Assembly: GCF_019511345.1 (NCBI RefSeq)
Contig: NZ_JAEUAK010000013.1
Location: 100,821 to 164,820 of the forward strand
Direction of reading: 5' to 3'
DNA from: Rhizobium mesosinicum
GTDB taxonomy: Bacteria; Pseudomonadota; Alphaproteobacteria; Rhizobiales; Rhizobiaceae
Length of the DNA stretch: 64,000 nt
A model generated the notes under the pieces. The model saw nothing but the letters and a program-made list of their open reading frames with translations. It ran no database searches and was not told the DNA's origin. Positions within the stretch are counted from its first letter, which is position 1; the number at the start of each line of letters is the position of its first letter. Positions 17,715-25,744 of the stretch are shown here, piece by piece. The translations under genes and the position numbers were made by a program.

Positions 17715-18392
17715 ATGATAAACGCAAACAACCTAGTAAAAGGCATGGCCGCCCTTGCATTCGGCGCTCTTTGCTTTGCGACATCGTCTTTTGCAGGTAA
17801 TTGCATTTCGCATCCAGGCGCGGCGAGCAGTTTGCAGATGGACGCCTTCAAAGCCGCTCCGGCAAGCATTCTTGCGGGCAATCCGTCCGACGGTCTTCTC
17901 GCTGGCTCAGTTCGCACTCTCGCAGCAACCGAAACAACCCTGACGGCAACGCTGCTGACGCTGGCAGCCGAACCAGCGACAACGGATGCCCAAAGAGCAG
18001 CTATTGGCGCCGGCCTCGGGCGCGCCGTCAACGTTTGCCGTCCGCTGCACCCCGATCTCGCTGACGAGATTGCGGCAGCTGTCGCAGCGGCAATCGTTAG
18101 CAACCCGGCGCTCGGGAGCTTCCGCACGGCATTTGAAGCTTCGCTGATCGGCCAGACAGCTGTTGCAGCACTCGGCGGCGCGGGCGCGGGCGCTGCAGGC
18201 GGCGGTGATATCAGCGGTCCTGGTGCATCAGGTTTGGGTGGACCGGCGGTTGGCGCGAATCGTGGCGGCGCGACCCAGGGCGGAGGTTCGCTCCAGACGA
18301 ACGCTTCAGGCCCGGGTTCGCTCCAGACGGGTGCTTCAGGCGGCGGCAATTTTACGACTATTCTCAACAATTCTGTCAGCGGCAGCATCTAA
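17715..18392 (+). CDS. Secreted Gly-rich hypothetical protein in EPS locus
   Basis: It has 225 residues with a Sec signal peptide cleaved near SFAGN. The middle is an Ala-rich helical region (about 40-150) with three Cys in the mature part. The last 75 residues are Gly/Ala/Ser-rich and low in complexity, with an imperfect repeat of the type GGGSLQTNASGPG / GSLQTGASGGG. I do not recognise a domain. Its position after the OPX gene, between two terminators, recalls the extracellular PssO protein encoded beside PssN in R. leguminosarum, but I claim positional similarity only. Confidence 0.75.
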   Translation: MINANNLVKGMAALAFGALCFATSSFAGNCISHPGAASSLQMDAFKAAPASILAGNPSDGLLAGSVRTLAATETTLTATLLTLAAEPATTDAQRAAIGAGLGRAVNVCRPLHPDLADEIAAAVAAAIVSNPALGSFRTAFEASLIGQTAVAALGGAGAGAAGGGDISGPGASGLGGPAVGANRGGATQGGGSLQTNASGPGSLQTGASGGGNFTTILNNSVSGSI

Positions 18393-18421
18393 TCCGATTT
18401 CGAAATTAGCGTAGTGCATTC

Positions 18422-18450
18422 AAGAGGGGCCGTTCGGCCTCTCTTCTTTT
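18422..18450 (+). terminator. Rho-independent terminator after Gly-rich secreted protein gene
   Basis: A 10-base stem (one G-T pair) with a GTTC loop, followed by CTTTT, lies 30 bases after the stop codon. Confidence 0.75.
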
Positions 18451-18541
18451 CCCTTCAGCATTTAAAGAAAAGCTCCTATCTCGCGCGAGCCATGCAGGCG
18501 GTGGAGCCGATCGTTCCTGAAGCAGGTCGGATCCGTAGGAC

Positions 18542-19312
18542 ATGTCTCATCACGTCAACGCAAGCAGACAAACGCGGCGAAGAAGCGCGGCCCCGATCGC
18601 GCTGCCAATTCCTTCTCCCTTAGGCCTCCTTTTCATTCTGACTGCCGTCACGTTGCTAACCTTTGCCGTTGCCGATATCAGGCAATCGGCACGATTTGCC
18701 GATATCTTTCTGGTCGCGACGAGACTTGAGCAATCAGAACAGGTAAGCCCTGAAACGCTTGCAAGGACGGCGGCCGACACCGACACGATCGTCTCCGGAG
18801 ATTATTGCCGCTCCGATATCGTTATGGCAGGCACGACACTCGTCCTGGATAGGCTGGATACGGCCAATGAGATCACCGGCTACGAGGCCTGGGCCAAGGC
18901 TGCAGACGACGCCGAACGGTATATGCGCCACGCCGTCTCCTGTATGCCGACGGAAAGCAACCTCTGGCTCCGGCTCGCGGTCGTTCGTGCCGTGATCGCC
19001 CAGGAACCAAAATCAATTGCCCGGCTGATGACGATGTCGGCCCGTCTCGCACCCGCAGACGAGTTCGCTCTTCTCGCCCGTCTCTACTTCTGGAACCATC
19101 TGAACGTGACAACGCTCAAAAATGCACAAACCACCGTCGAAAGCGATGTCAGCCTGCTCTTAAAGCTTGGAGATTCACGGAGAGTAGCGCCCGCATTGAC
19201 GAGGATCAGCTCTGCCCTACTGCCCTATGTTAAGCAGGCCGGCACACAATTGCCGGCCAGCAAGAAGGGCTCGCTCACCTGGTTCGGCTTCAATCCTGAC
19301 AAGCTGCCCTAG
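18542..19312 (+). CDS. Single-pass membrane protein, TPR-like, unknown
   Basis: It has 256 residues: a basic N-terminus, one transmembrane helix (about 26-46), then a helical periplasmic domain with a pair of cysteines (CRSDIV near 88 and SCMPTES near 133). Helix pairs such as WAKAADDAERYMRHAVSCMP and LRLAVVRAVI resemble tetratricopeptide packing. No family is recognised. It follows the exopolysaccharide export genes on the same strand and ends 14 bases before a convergent phosphatase gene. A role in export or assembly of polysaccharide is inferred from position. Confidence 0.65.
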   Translation: MSHHVNASRQTRRRSAAPIALPIPSPLGLLFILTAVTLLTFAVADIRQSARFADIFLVATRLEQSEQVSPETLARTAADTDTIVSGDYCRSDIVMAGTTLVLDRLDTANEITGYEAWAKAADDAERYMRHAVSCMPTESNLWLRLAVVRAVIAQEPKSIARLMTMSARLAPADEFALLARLYFWNHLNVTTLKNAQTTVESDVSLLLKLGDSRRVAPALTRISSALLPYVKQAGTQLPASKKGSLTWFGFNPDKLP

Positions 19313-19326
19313 GGCAGGCAGCCGCG

Positions 19327-20160
19327 TCAGCGCAGGACGACTGCTTGGCGGTTCATGATGCGCAGCACCGTTAACCTGCCGGTGGCGAACGCGCCGGTAT
19401 CGATGGCGATGCGACCATTACCAAAAAAAGGTTGAGCGACCGGAGTATGACCATGCACGACAAGCAAAGGCAGCTCGGGCCCTCGCGATAGAAAGGGCTC
19501 GCGAATCCAGAATAAATCCCTGTTTCTTTGCTCGGAAAGAGCAATGCCCGGCCTGATCCCGGCATGCACGAAAACAATGTCCCCCACAGTGACCATCGAC
19601 GGCATCTCAGCCAGCAACTTTCTATGATGATCTGGAACGGCATCGTTGATCGCACGCTCTATCGCCCCATTGCTGCCATGCTTCAGCAAATAGGCGACAT
19701 CGATCCCATATGATTTAAGCGTTTCCGAGCCGGCAAAGCGATACCAGCTCGGAAACAGATCCGGCTCCTCGAGCAATCGCAGAAATGCATCGTCGTGATT
19801 GCCGCACAACGTGACCTGTTTTATATTTGCCGGTGTTGACTTGCAGAGATGCTCAATAACATCCATGGAAGACGGACCACGGTCCACGTAGTCCCCGAGC
19901 ATGACTATCAACGCGGTACCCGTACATCTTGAAAAGTCCTCGAATATCTTCCGTTTTGCTTCGAGGAGTTTGCTGTAGCAGCCATGTATGTCGCCGATAG
20001 CGTAGATAACAGAGAAATCAGCCGCGTCGAAATGGAGCCTTTGCCGAATTTGGTCGCGAACTGCCGGAAGAGGCGTTCTTTTTCCTATAAGCTTCTGGAA
20101 TACCCCAGATAGCGTCGGCTTTATAGAGCTTTTGTAGCGCTTCGCATGGGAATTCGGCAT
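19327..20160 (-). CDS. Metallophosphoesterase / serine-threonine protein phosphatase-like
   Basis: It has 277 residues with the full calcineurin-type set of motifs: GDIHG (near 57), GDYVDRG (near 90), GNHD (near 120) and HGHTP near the C-terminus. These bind two metal ions and hydrolyse phosphoesters, as in PrpE-type bis(5'-nucleosyl)-tetraphosphatases and PPP protein phosphatases. It is encoded between exopolysaccharide genes on the opposite strand. Dephosphorylation of a protein such as the nearby tyrosine kinase is conceivable, but PPP-type enzymes more often act on Ser/Thr or nucleotides. Confidence 0.85.
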   Translation of the reverse strand: MPNSHAKRYKSSIKPTLSGVFQKLIGKRTPLPAVRDQIRQRLHFDAADFSVIYAIGDIHGCYSKLLEAKRKIFEDFSRCTGTALIVMLGDYVDRGPSSMDVIEHLCKSTPANIKQVTLCGNHDDAFLRLLEEPDLFPSWYRFAGSETLKSYGIDVAYLLKHGSNGAIERAINDAVPDHHRKLLAEMPSMVTVGDIVFVHAGIRPGIALSEQRNRDLFWIREPFLSRGPELPLLVVHGHTPVAQPFFGNGRIAIDTGAFATGRLTVLRIMNRQAVVLR

Positions 20161-20731
20161 GCTTTTTAGATCCCAAAGGCCATGTAACTATGGGTCTCAT
20201 TCGGAGTTTTTACATGCACAATAAATGGCCTCTCGATTTTGCGTCACAAAGTACTGCGGAATATTTACAATATCTCGCAATCCTACGTCATCGTTGACGG
20301 TATTTACTGTTTGTCAGATCCGCACCACCTTAATTCCTGTGCACTATTTGATATAAATTTACGCCCCAAAACGATGACTGCGAGTTTATATTCCCCGCGG
20401 CGATACCCGCTATTACCATTCAACACATGAATAGACTCCGTACACACCGTGAGAAAGTTAAGTCCCTCTAAAAAAATCCGGACAGGTTGGGTGTCACAGC
20501 GATGTTGCAGCTTGCCAAGATAATCACTAAAAATCATCTGCCGCGCAAAGAGGGCGTGGAGCGATTGACGGTATCGAAGTCGGAACACTTTGTCCTGGTC
20601 TGAGCTTAAACATTGATTGACGCCACTCCATCATGTAGCGTGCGCCCACTTTCGATTGGCTTCCTGGAAGCATTTGATTAAGCGCACCTCAGACCTTTCA
20701 CCGATATGACTCAACCAACGGAGGCCTCGGA
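20161..20731. other. 571-base intergenic region upstream of the Wzc-like gene
   Basis: This is visibly more AT-rich than the flanking genes. It separates the divergent phosphatase and tyrosine kinase genes and so must hold both promoters. The small open frames in it have no ribosome sites or recognisable products. The length suggests substantial upstream regulation of the kinase gene. Confidence 0.5.
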
Positions 20732-23005
20732 TTGCTTTCACCAGATAAGGTCACGGAACATTCAAACGAAGAGTGGGAGCACTCTGAATCGCGAAGCACT
20801 GTTGATGTTGAAAAGCTGATTGCGATTGCGGTGCGTCAATGGCGTCCGGTTGCACTCTCCGCGTTTCTGTTTCTCGTATTGGGAATTATCTACATTGTTA
20901 CGGCAGTTCCGAAATATACCGCCTCAACAAGCGTGCTTATCGATCGTGGAAACAGCGAACTCCTGAGCCAACTTTCCAACGCCGGCGTTCCTGTAGAGGA
21001 TGACGCGTCGGTGCTAAGCGAGGTCGAGCTTTTCAAGTCCGATACGATCAGCTCGGCCGTTATCGACAAGTTGAAGCTACTGGATAATCCTGAGTTTTCC
21101 TCGCCGGACAACTCGCCGATCAGCATGCTTCGTTCATTGCTTAAGTTCCGCAACTGGTTTGCAAGTGACGATGTCGACGACGATGATGCCGACTCCAAAC
21201 GACGAGATGCAGCGCAAAAGATCGTCGACAATATGGATGTCGACCGCGTCGGTCGTACCTACGCTCTTTCAGTCAGCTACACCTCGACCTCGCCGGATCT
21301 GGCAGCCAAGATTGCAGGCTCGATTGCTGATGCCTACCTCGTGGATAAGCTGAATTCGAAATACGAGGCGACACGGCGCGCGAGTGATTGGCTCCAGGAA
21401 CGAATAGAGGAGCTGCGACAAAAGGCACTCGACTCCGATCTTGCGGTCCAAAAATTCCGCACGGCACACGGGCTCCTCAACTCAGGTGGCCAATTCCAGC
21501 TTCTCAGCGACCAGCAGCTTTCGGAGCTGACGACCCAGCTCATCTCTGCACAAGCCGAAACGGCAAAGGCGCAAGCAAAATACGACCGCGTCAAATCGAT
21601 CATCGACAACAAGCGCACGGATGCAATCGTAACCGATGTTCTTGATAATTCGATCTCCAACGATCTGCGTAAAAAATATCTCGAGGCGTCGAAGATCGAG
21701 GCGGAAATATCTGCCCGTCTGGGGCCAGATCACATTCAAGCGGTTCGCTTGCGGAGCGAAATGGCCGAATACCAACGGCTGATGTTCGAAGAACTTAATC
21801 GTATCGCGGAAAGCTATCAAAGCGAGCTCCAGGTCGCGCAAACCCGCGAGAAGGCCCTTCAGGCAAATGTCACGCAAGCAAGCAGCGTATCGGCCACCGC
21901 CGGCGAAACGCAAGTGCAGTTGCGCGAACTCGAGCGCACCGCCGATACCTATCGGAATCTTTATCAAACTTTCCTTACCCGCTTCCAGGAGGCAACCCAA
22001 CAGCAGACCTTCCCGATCACGGAAGCGCGCGTCATTACCAGACCGCAGGTACCGACATCCGCCAGTGCGCCGAAAAAACCCCTGGTGCTTGCTCTTGCCC
22101 TGGTACTTGGCTCACTCGTCGGCGGCGGCATTGGAGCCTACCGCGAATTCCGCGACCGCTTCTTCCGAACAGGCGACCAGGTTCGGGATGTCCTGTCGCT
22201 GGAATATATCGGCCATGTGCCGATCGTCGACGCGAAGGAGGCCGCGAGCGGCGCCAGCGAATTGGAATCGACCCGCGGGGTGCAGACCGGCAACGGCATT
22301 ACCAACTATGTGGTTAACCATCCGCTGTCGGCTTTCGCCGAAACGATGCGCAGTGCGAAGATCGCAGTCGACATGGAAAATCCGAGCTCGCGCAGCAAAG
22401 TCATCGGTGTCATCTCCTGCCTCCCGGGTGAAGGTAAGTCCACTATTGCGATCAACCTTGCTCAGCTCCTCGCGATGCAGGGCGCTCGCACCCTGCTGAT
22501 CGACGCCGACCTTCGCAATCCGGGGGCAACACGCGCCATCGGCCGGCATGCCGAACAGGGCATTCTGGAGGCGTTGCTGGAAGGAAAGCCGCTCAAGGAT
22601 CTGCTGCTGCTCGATAGCAAGACAAGGCTCGCCTTTCTGCCGGCTGTGGTCAAGCGTCGTGTGCCCCATTCCTCCGACCTGCTCTCTTCATCCATCATGG
22701 CAAATATGCTGGAAGAACTGAAAGCACATTTCGACTATATCGTTCTCGACCTGCCGCCGGTTGGCCCGGTTGTCGATGCCCGCGCGATCAGCCCGATGCT
22801 CGACGCCTCACTCGCCGTCATCGAGTGGGGCCGTACCTCGCGTCGCGTCGTCCGCACGACCTTCGCAGTTCAGCCGGAACTCATGCAAAAGTGCATCGGC
22901 GTCGTGCTGAACAAGGTCGATACGGAAAAGCTGAAGCTCTATCGCACCTACGGTTCCGGCGAGTACTATTACAATCGCTACTCCGCCTATTACCACGAGG
23001 CGTAG
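20732..23005 (+). CDS. Polysaccharide co-polymerase and BY-kinase (Wzc/ExoP/PssP-like)
   Basis: It has 757 residues from a TTG start with GGAGG seven bases upstream. The N-terminal Wzz domain has a transmembrane helix (about 36-56), a long periplasmic coiled-coil (about 190-420) and a second helix near 452-472. The cytoplasmic tyrosine kinase domain carries Walker A GEGKST (near 564), Walker A' LLIDADLRNP and Walker B YIVLDLPPVG. The C-terminal 20 residues hold eight tyrosines (YRTYGSGEYYYNRYSAYYHEA, 738-757 region), the usual autophosphorylation cluster. It controls chain length and export of the Wzx/Wzy polysaccharide. Confidence 0.95.
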   Translation: MLSPDKVTEHSNEEWEHSESRSTVDVEKLIAIAVRQWRPVALSAFLFLVLGIIYIVTAVPKYTASTSVLIDRGNSELLSQLSNAGVPVEDDASVLSEVELFKSDTISSAVIDKLKLLDNPEFSSPDNSPISMLRSLLKFRNWFASDDVDDDDADSKRRDAAQKIVDNMDVDRVGRTYALSVSYTSTSPDLAAKIAGSIADAYLVDKLNSKYEATRRASDWLQERIEELRQKALDSDLAVQKFRTAHGLLNSGGQFQLLSDQQLSELTTQLISAQAETAKAQAKYDRVKSIIDNKRTDAIVTDVLDNSISNDLRKKYLEASKIEAEISARLGPDHIQAVRLRSEMAEYQRLMFEELNRIAESYQSELQVAQTREKALQANVTQASSVSATAGETQVQLRELERTADTYRNLYQTFLTRFQEATQQQTFPITEARVITRPQVPTSASAPKKPLVLALALVLGSLVGGGIGAYREFRDRFFRTGDQVRDVLSLEYIGHVPIVDAKEAASGASELESTRGVQTGNGITNYVVNHPLSAFAETMRSAKIAVDMENPSSRSKVIGVISCLPGEGKSTIAINLAQLLAMQGARTLLIDADLRNPGATRAIGRHAEQGILEALLEGKPLKDLLLLDSKTRLAFLPAVVKRRVPHSSDLLSSSIMANMLEELKAHFDYIVLDLPPVGPVVDARAISPMLDASLAVIEWGRTSRRVVRTTFAVQPELMQKCIGVVLNKVDTEKLKLYRTYGSGEYYYNRYSAYYHEA

Positions 23006-23032
23006 AAGCGCTTTTCCAGCGAACTGGACTGG

Positions 23033-23064
23033 ATTATGCGGCGAATTTCGCCGCATAATTTTTT
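23033..23064 (+). terminator. Strong rho-independent terminator after the Wzc-like gene
   Basis: A long near-perfect inverted repeat (TTATGCGGCGAA / TTCGCCGCATAA) followed by six T lies about 28 bases after the stop codon, right at the end of the convergent esterase gene. Confidence 0.9.
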
Positions 23065-23065
23065 G

Positions 23066-23674
23066 TCACATCCATTCCGAAAAGAACCTACCGATTGCCT
23101 CGATCTCATTCGGGCGGATGTCATGTCCTCCCGAATGCCATTCCGTCTGCACCTGCGCCTTCTGACCCTCGAAATAGGCCGAAAGCGCTTCCGTCAAGGC
23201 GACGGGCGAGATCGGATCACGCTGGCCTGCCGTGATCAATATCCTGCGGCCGCTCAGATCGGGATTTGCGCGAGGCCGGAAAGGAATGAGCGGATGGAGC
23301 AGAGCTGCCGCATCGAACAAGCCTTTCTCGATAAGTACATTCGCCAGAATGTTGGCGCCGTTCGAAAATCCTAGCCCGAGGATTCTGGATGCGCCCTGTG
23401 CTGACGCCAGATCTTGGACATACGCGCTCATCTTTTCGGTCGCCCGCGCAAGGTCGGCCATATCGTAGACTCCTTCACCGGTTCGCTTGAAAAAGCGGGC
23501 TGCCCCGTATTCGAAGACATCGCCACGCGGCGACACAATCGTCGCTTCCGGCAGCAACCGCCTGCCGAAATCGAAGAACTGGTTCTCGTCGCCACCCGTT
23601 CCGTGAAGTACGAAGAGGATAGGCTTGCCGGACGCACCGGAATGCAGCCGGTGCACATAGCCATTATCAGTCAT
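23066..23674 (-). CDS. Carboxylesterase/phospholipase-type alpha/beta hydrolase (MhqD-like)
   Basis: It has 202 residues. The nucleophile elbow is GLGFSNGAN (Ser near 105), the oxyanion region is LHGTGGDEN, the acid is in GQRDPISP and the catalytic His is in SGGHDI. This small cytoplasmic family (Abhydrolase_2) includes MhqD. The gene follows the ring-cleaving dioxygenase gene after 14 bases. In Bacillus subtilis MhqD and MhqO/MhqA-type proteins work together against quinone and azo stress, so this pair probably does the same. Confidence 0.88.
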   Translation of the reverse strand: MTDNGYVHRLHSGASGKPILFVLHGTGGDENQFFDFGRRLLPEATIVSPRGDVFEYGAARFFKRTGEGVYDMADLARATEKMSAYVQDLASAQGASRILGLGFSNGANILANVLIEKGLFDAAALLHPLIPFRPRANPDLSGRRILITAGQRDPISPVALTEALSAYFEGQKAQVQTEWHSGGHDIRPNEIEAIGRFFSEWM

Positions 23675-23688
23675 TTTTCTAGCTCCGT

Positions 23689-24621
23689 TTAGCCTTCGAG
23701 GGGCTGCAGATGCTGCTCGATGAGGGCGCGCAGATGGGCGTGCTGCTGTGGCAGCTTCAATGCCTCGCCGAGATGGTCCGTATCCTCGTCACGGTCGAAA
23801 CCAGGCTCATTGGTAGCGATCTCGAACAACACGCCGCCTGGCGTGCGGAAATAGATCGCCCAGAAATAATCGCGGTCGATGACCGGGGTCACCTGATAGC
23901 CGGTATCCATGAGTGCCTTGCGCACTTCAAGCTGCTTTTCGCGATTCTCGACGGCGAAGGCGACATGATGAACAGAGCCGGCGCCGGGAAGCGCGCGAGC
24001 CATATTGGGCATGGTTTCAAGGTCGACCAGATGGGCACCATTGCCACCGGGAATGACGAAACGCTTCACGCCATCCTGCTCCTCCTGAAGGTCATAGCCC
24101 ATGAACTTCAAAAGTTCGGCCGTGGCGCCATCATCCCTCAATCGCATCGCGACAGAGTGGAAGCCACGGATGGCATGATCCTCGCTGACACCCCCATGCG
24201 TCCAGGGAGCGCGGATATCGTCCTTGACCTCGACGAGCGCGAAGCCGTCGCCATCCGGACCGGAAAAATTCAGGCGCTTTTCGCCAAACGATTCTTCTGT
24301 CTTCAGGCCGGTGACATTGAGCTTCGCTAGGCGGTCACTCCAGAAACCGAGCGAACCCTTGGGAACCGAGTAGACCGTGGTGCCGACTTCGCCGGTTCCT
24401 GGACGCCCCTGCGCCATCTTTGGGAATGGGAAGTAGGTCATGATCGTGCCGGGGGAACCGGTTTCGTCACCATAATAGAGGTGATAGACATCAGGCGCGT
24501 CGAAATTGACTGTTTTCTTGACGCGGCGCAGGCCCAGCGCATTGGTGAAGAATTGATTGTTGGTTCGGGCGTCCTCTGCCATTGATGTGACGTGGTGCAG
24601 ACCCTTGATCTGATCAAGCAT
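23689..24621 (-). CDS. Ring-cleaving dioxygenase of the glyoxalase superfamily (MhqO/MhqA-like)
   Basis: It has 310 residues and two glyoxalase/VOC repeats: LDQIKGLHHVTSMAEDA at the N-terminus and RGFHSVAMRLRD / SVHHVAFAVEN in the second half, with metal ligands His in the two HH/FHS motifs and Glu in GVLFEIATNEPGF. Such enzymes cleave hydroquinone- or catechol-like rings with Fe or Mn. An AAAGGG site precedes the ATG. Coupled transcription with the esterase gene supports a quinone-detoxification operon, though the true substrate is unknown. Confidence 0.88.
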   Translation of the reverse strand: MLDQIKGLHHVTSMAEDARTNNQFFTNALGLRRVKKTVNFDAPDVYHLYYGDETGSPGTIMTYFPFPKMAQGRPGTGEVGTTVYSVPKGSLGFWSDRLAKLNVTGLKTEESFGEKRLNFSGPDGDGFALVEVKDDIRAPWTHGGVSEDHAIRGFHSVAMRLRDDGATAELLKFMGYDLQEEQDGVKRFVIPGGNGAHLVDLETMPNMARALPGAGSVHHVAFAVENREKQLEVRKALMDTGYQVTPVIDRDYFWAIYFRTPGGVLFEIATNEPGFDRDEDTDHLGEALKLPQQHAHLRALIEQHLQPLEG

Positions 24622-24750
24622 TTTTAGACCCTTTCTGCCCGCATCGGGCGGGCTTTCGATAGGCCTTAGATGATCCTTTTGCGCCGTAAGTCATAGCCCG
24701 ACAAGACGGCACGCATTGTCTTCATTTTGTGAACAACAATACGCAAGCGT

Positions 24751-25443
24751 TCACGGACTGGCAGGAAGCTGCCAATCGATGGGGGCGCGGCCGTGCGTCT
24801 GCAGGAACGCGTTCGCCTTGGAAAAATGCCGGGATCCAAAAAAACCGTTATGGGCCGAAAGCGGCGATGGATGGGGTGCCTTCAGCACCAGATGTCGCCG
24901 TGCATCAACGAAAGCCGCCTTCTTTTGAGCATAAGAGCCCCAGAGCATGAAAACGACAGCCTCGCATTCGTCATTTACCTTACGGATGACGGCATCGGTG
25001 AATCGCTCCCAGCCTTTGCCCTGATGGGAAGCGGCTTGCGATTCCTCCACCGTCAGCACGCTGTTGAGCAGAAGCACACCCTGCTTTGCCCAATGTTCCA
25101 GGAAACCGTGGCGTGCGGGCGAAATACCGAGATCAGTCTCCATCTCCTTATAGATGTTGACGAGCGAAGGCGGAATACGCACGCCGGGGCGAACACTGAA
25201 GCAAAGCCCGTGAGCCTGGCCGACGCCGTGATAGGGATCCTGCCCGAGAATCACGACTTTCACTTTCGCAAGCGGCGTCAGATCCAGGGCACGAAAATAC
25301 TCGCCGCCCTTTGGGAAAATTCGCCGGCCAAGCTGCTTCTGCTCCACGAGAAAGATCTTGAGCTGCTGCATGTATGGACTCGCGAACTCGCCGGCGAGAG
25401 CCGTCTTCCAGCTCTCTTCAAGAGTGACTGACGTGTCGTTCAC
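24751..25443 (-). CDS. ung: Uracil-DNA glycosylase (family 1)
   Basis: It has 230 residues starting at a GTG with GGGAGG upstream. The water-activating loop GQDPYHG (67-73), the proline-rich loop region, LLLNSVLTV with its conserved Asn, and the minor-groove loop HPSPLS are all intact. It removes uracil from DNA to begin base excision repair. It is transcribed alone, apart from the neighbouring dioxygenase pair. Confidence 0.97.
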   Translation of the reverse strand: MNDTSVTLEESWKTALAGEFASPYMQQLKIFLVEQKQLGRRIFPKGGEYFRALDLTPLAKVKVVILGQDPYHGVGQAHGLCFSVRPGVRIPPSLVNIYKEMETDLGISPARHGFLEHWAKQGVLLLNSVLTVEESQAASHQGKGWERFTDAVIRKVNDECEAVVFMLWGSYAQKKAAFVDARRHLVLKAPHPSPLSAHNGFFGSRHFSKANAFLQTHGRAPIDWQLPASP

Positions 25444-25744
25444 GACGCAAACCTCCCGGATCGATACAGCCCCTGTAGAAAAACCGTTCTAACAAAAATA
25501 TGCAAAGCCACAATACGCGGCAATTGCGATGCCATGCCTCGTCATCTCGCAGATGCGAAGAACGCTCCGGGCTGTCATAAATCGGAAATTCTCGGCCGTT
25601 ACCAAAAGGGCTGGCAACGATGCGCAAATGATGGCAATACTTCCCTAATGCCCATCTGCCGTTTTAACTCTGCCTTAATTTTGCTGTTTACCCAAGCAAA
25701 TCAGCACAGTAGAAATTGGTGGTTCACAGCGCGGGGTGCTTCGC
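25444..25744. other. 301-base divergent intergenic region between ung and phosphomannomutase
   Basis: It must hold the promoters of two divergent genes. The right half is AT-rich. A minus-strand frame of 69 residues at 25418-25627 overlaps the ung start and looks like chance. No clear operator or hairpin was seen. Confidence 0.4.

Noticed and set aside
20304..20588. 94-residue minus-strand frame upstream of the Wzc-like gene
   Set aside because: Odd composition, no ribosome site, no family; considered non-coding.
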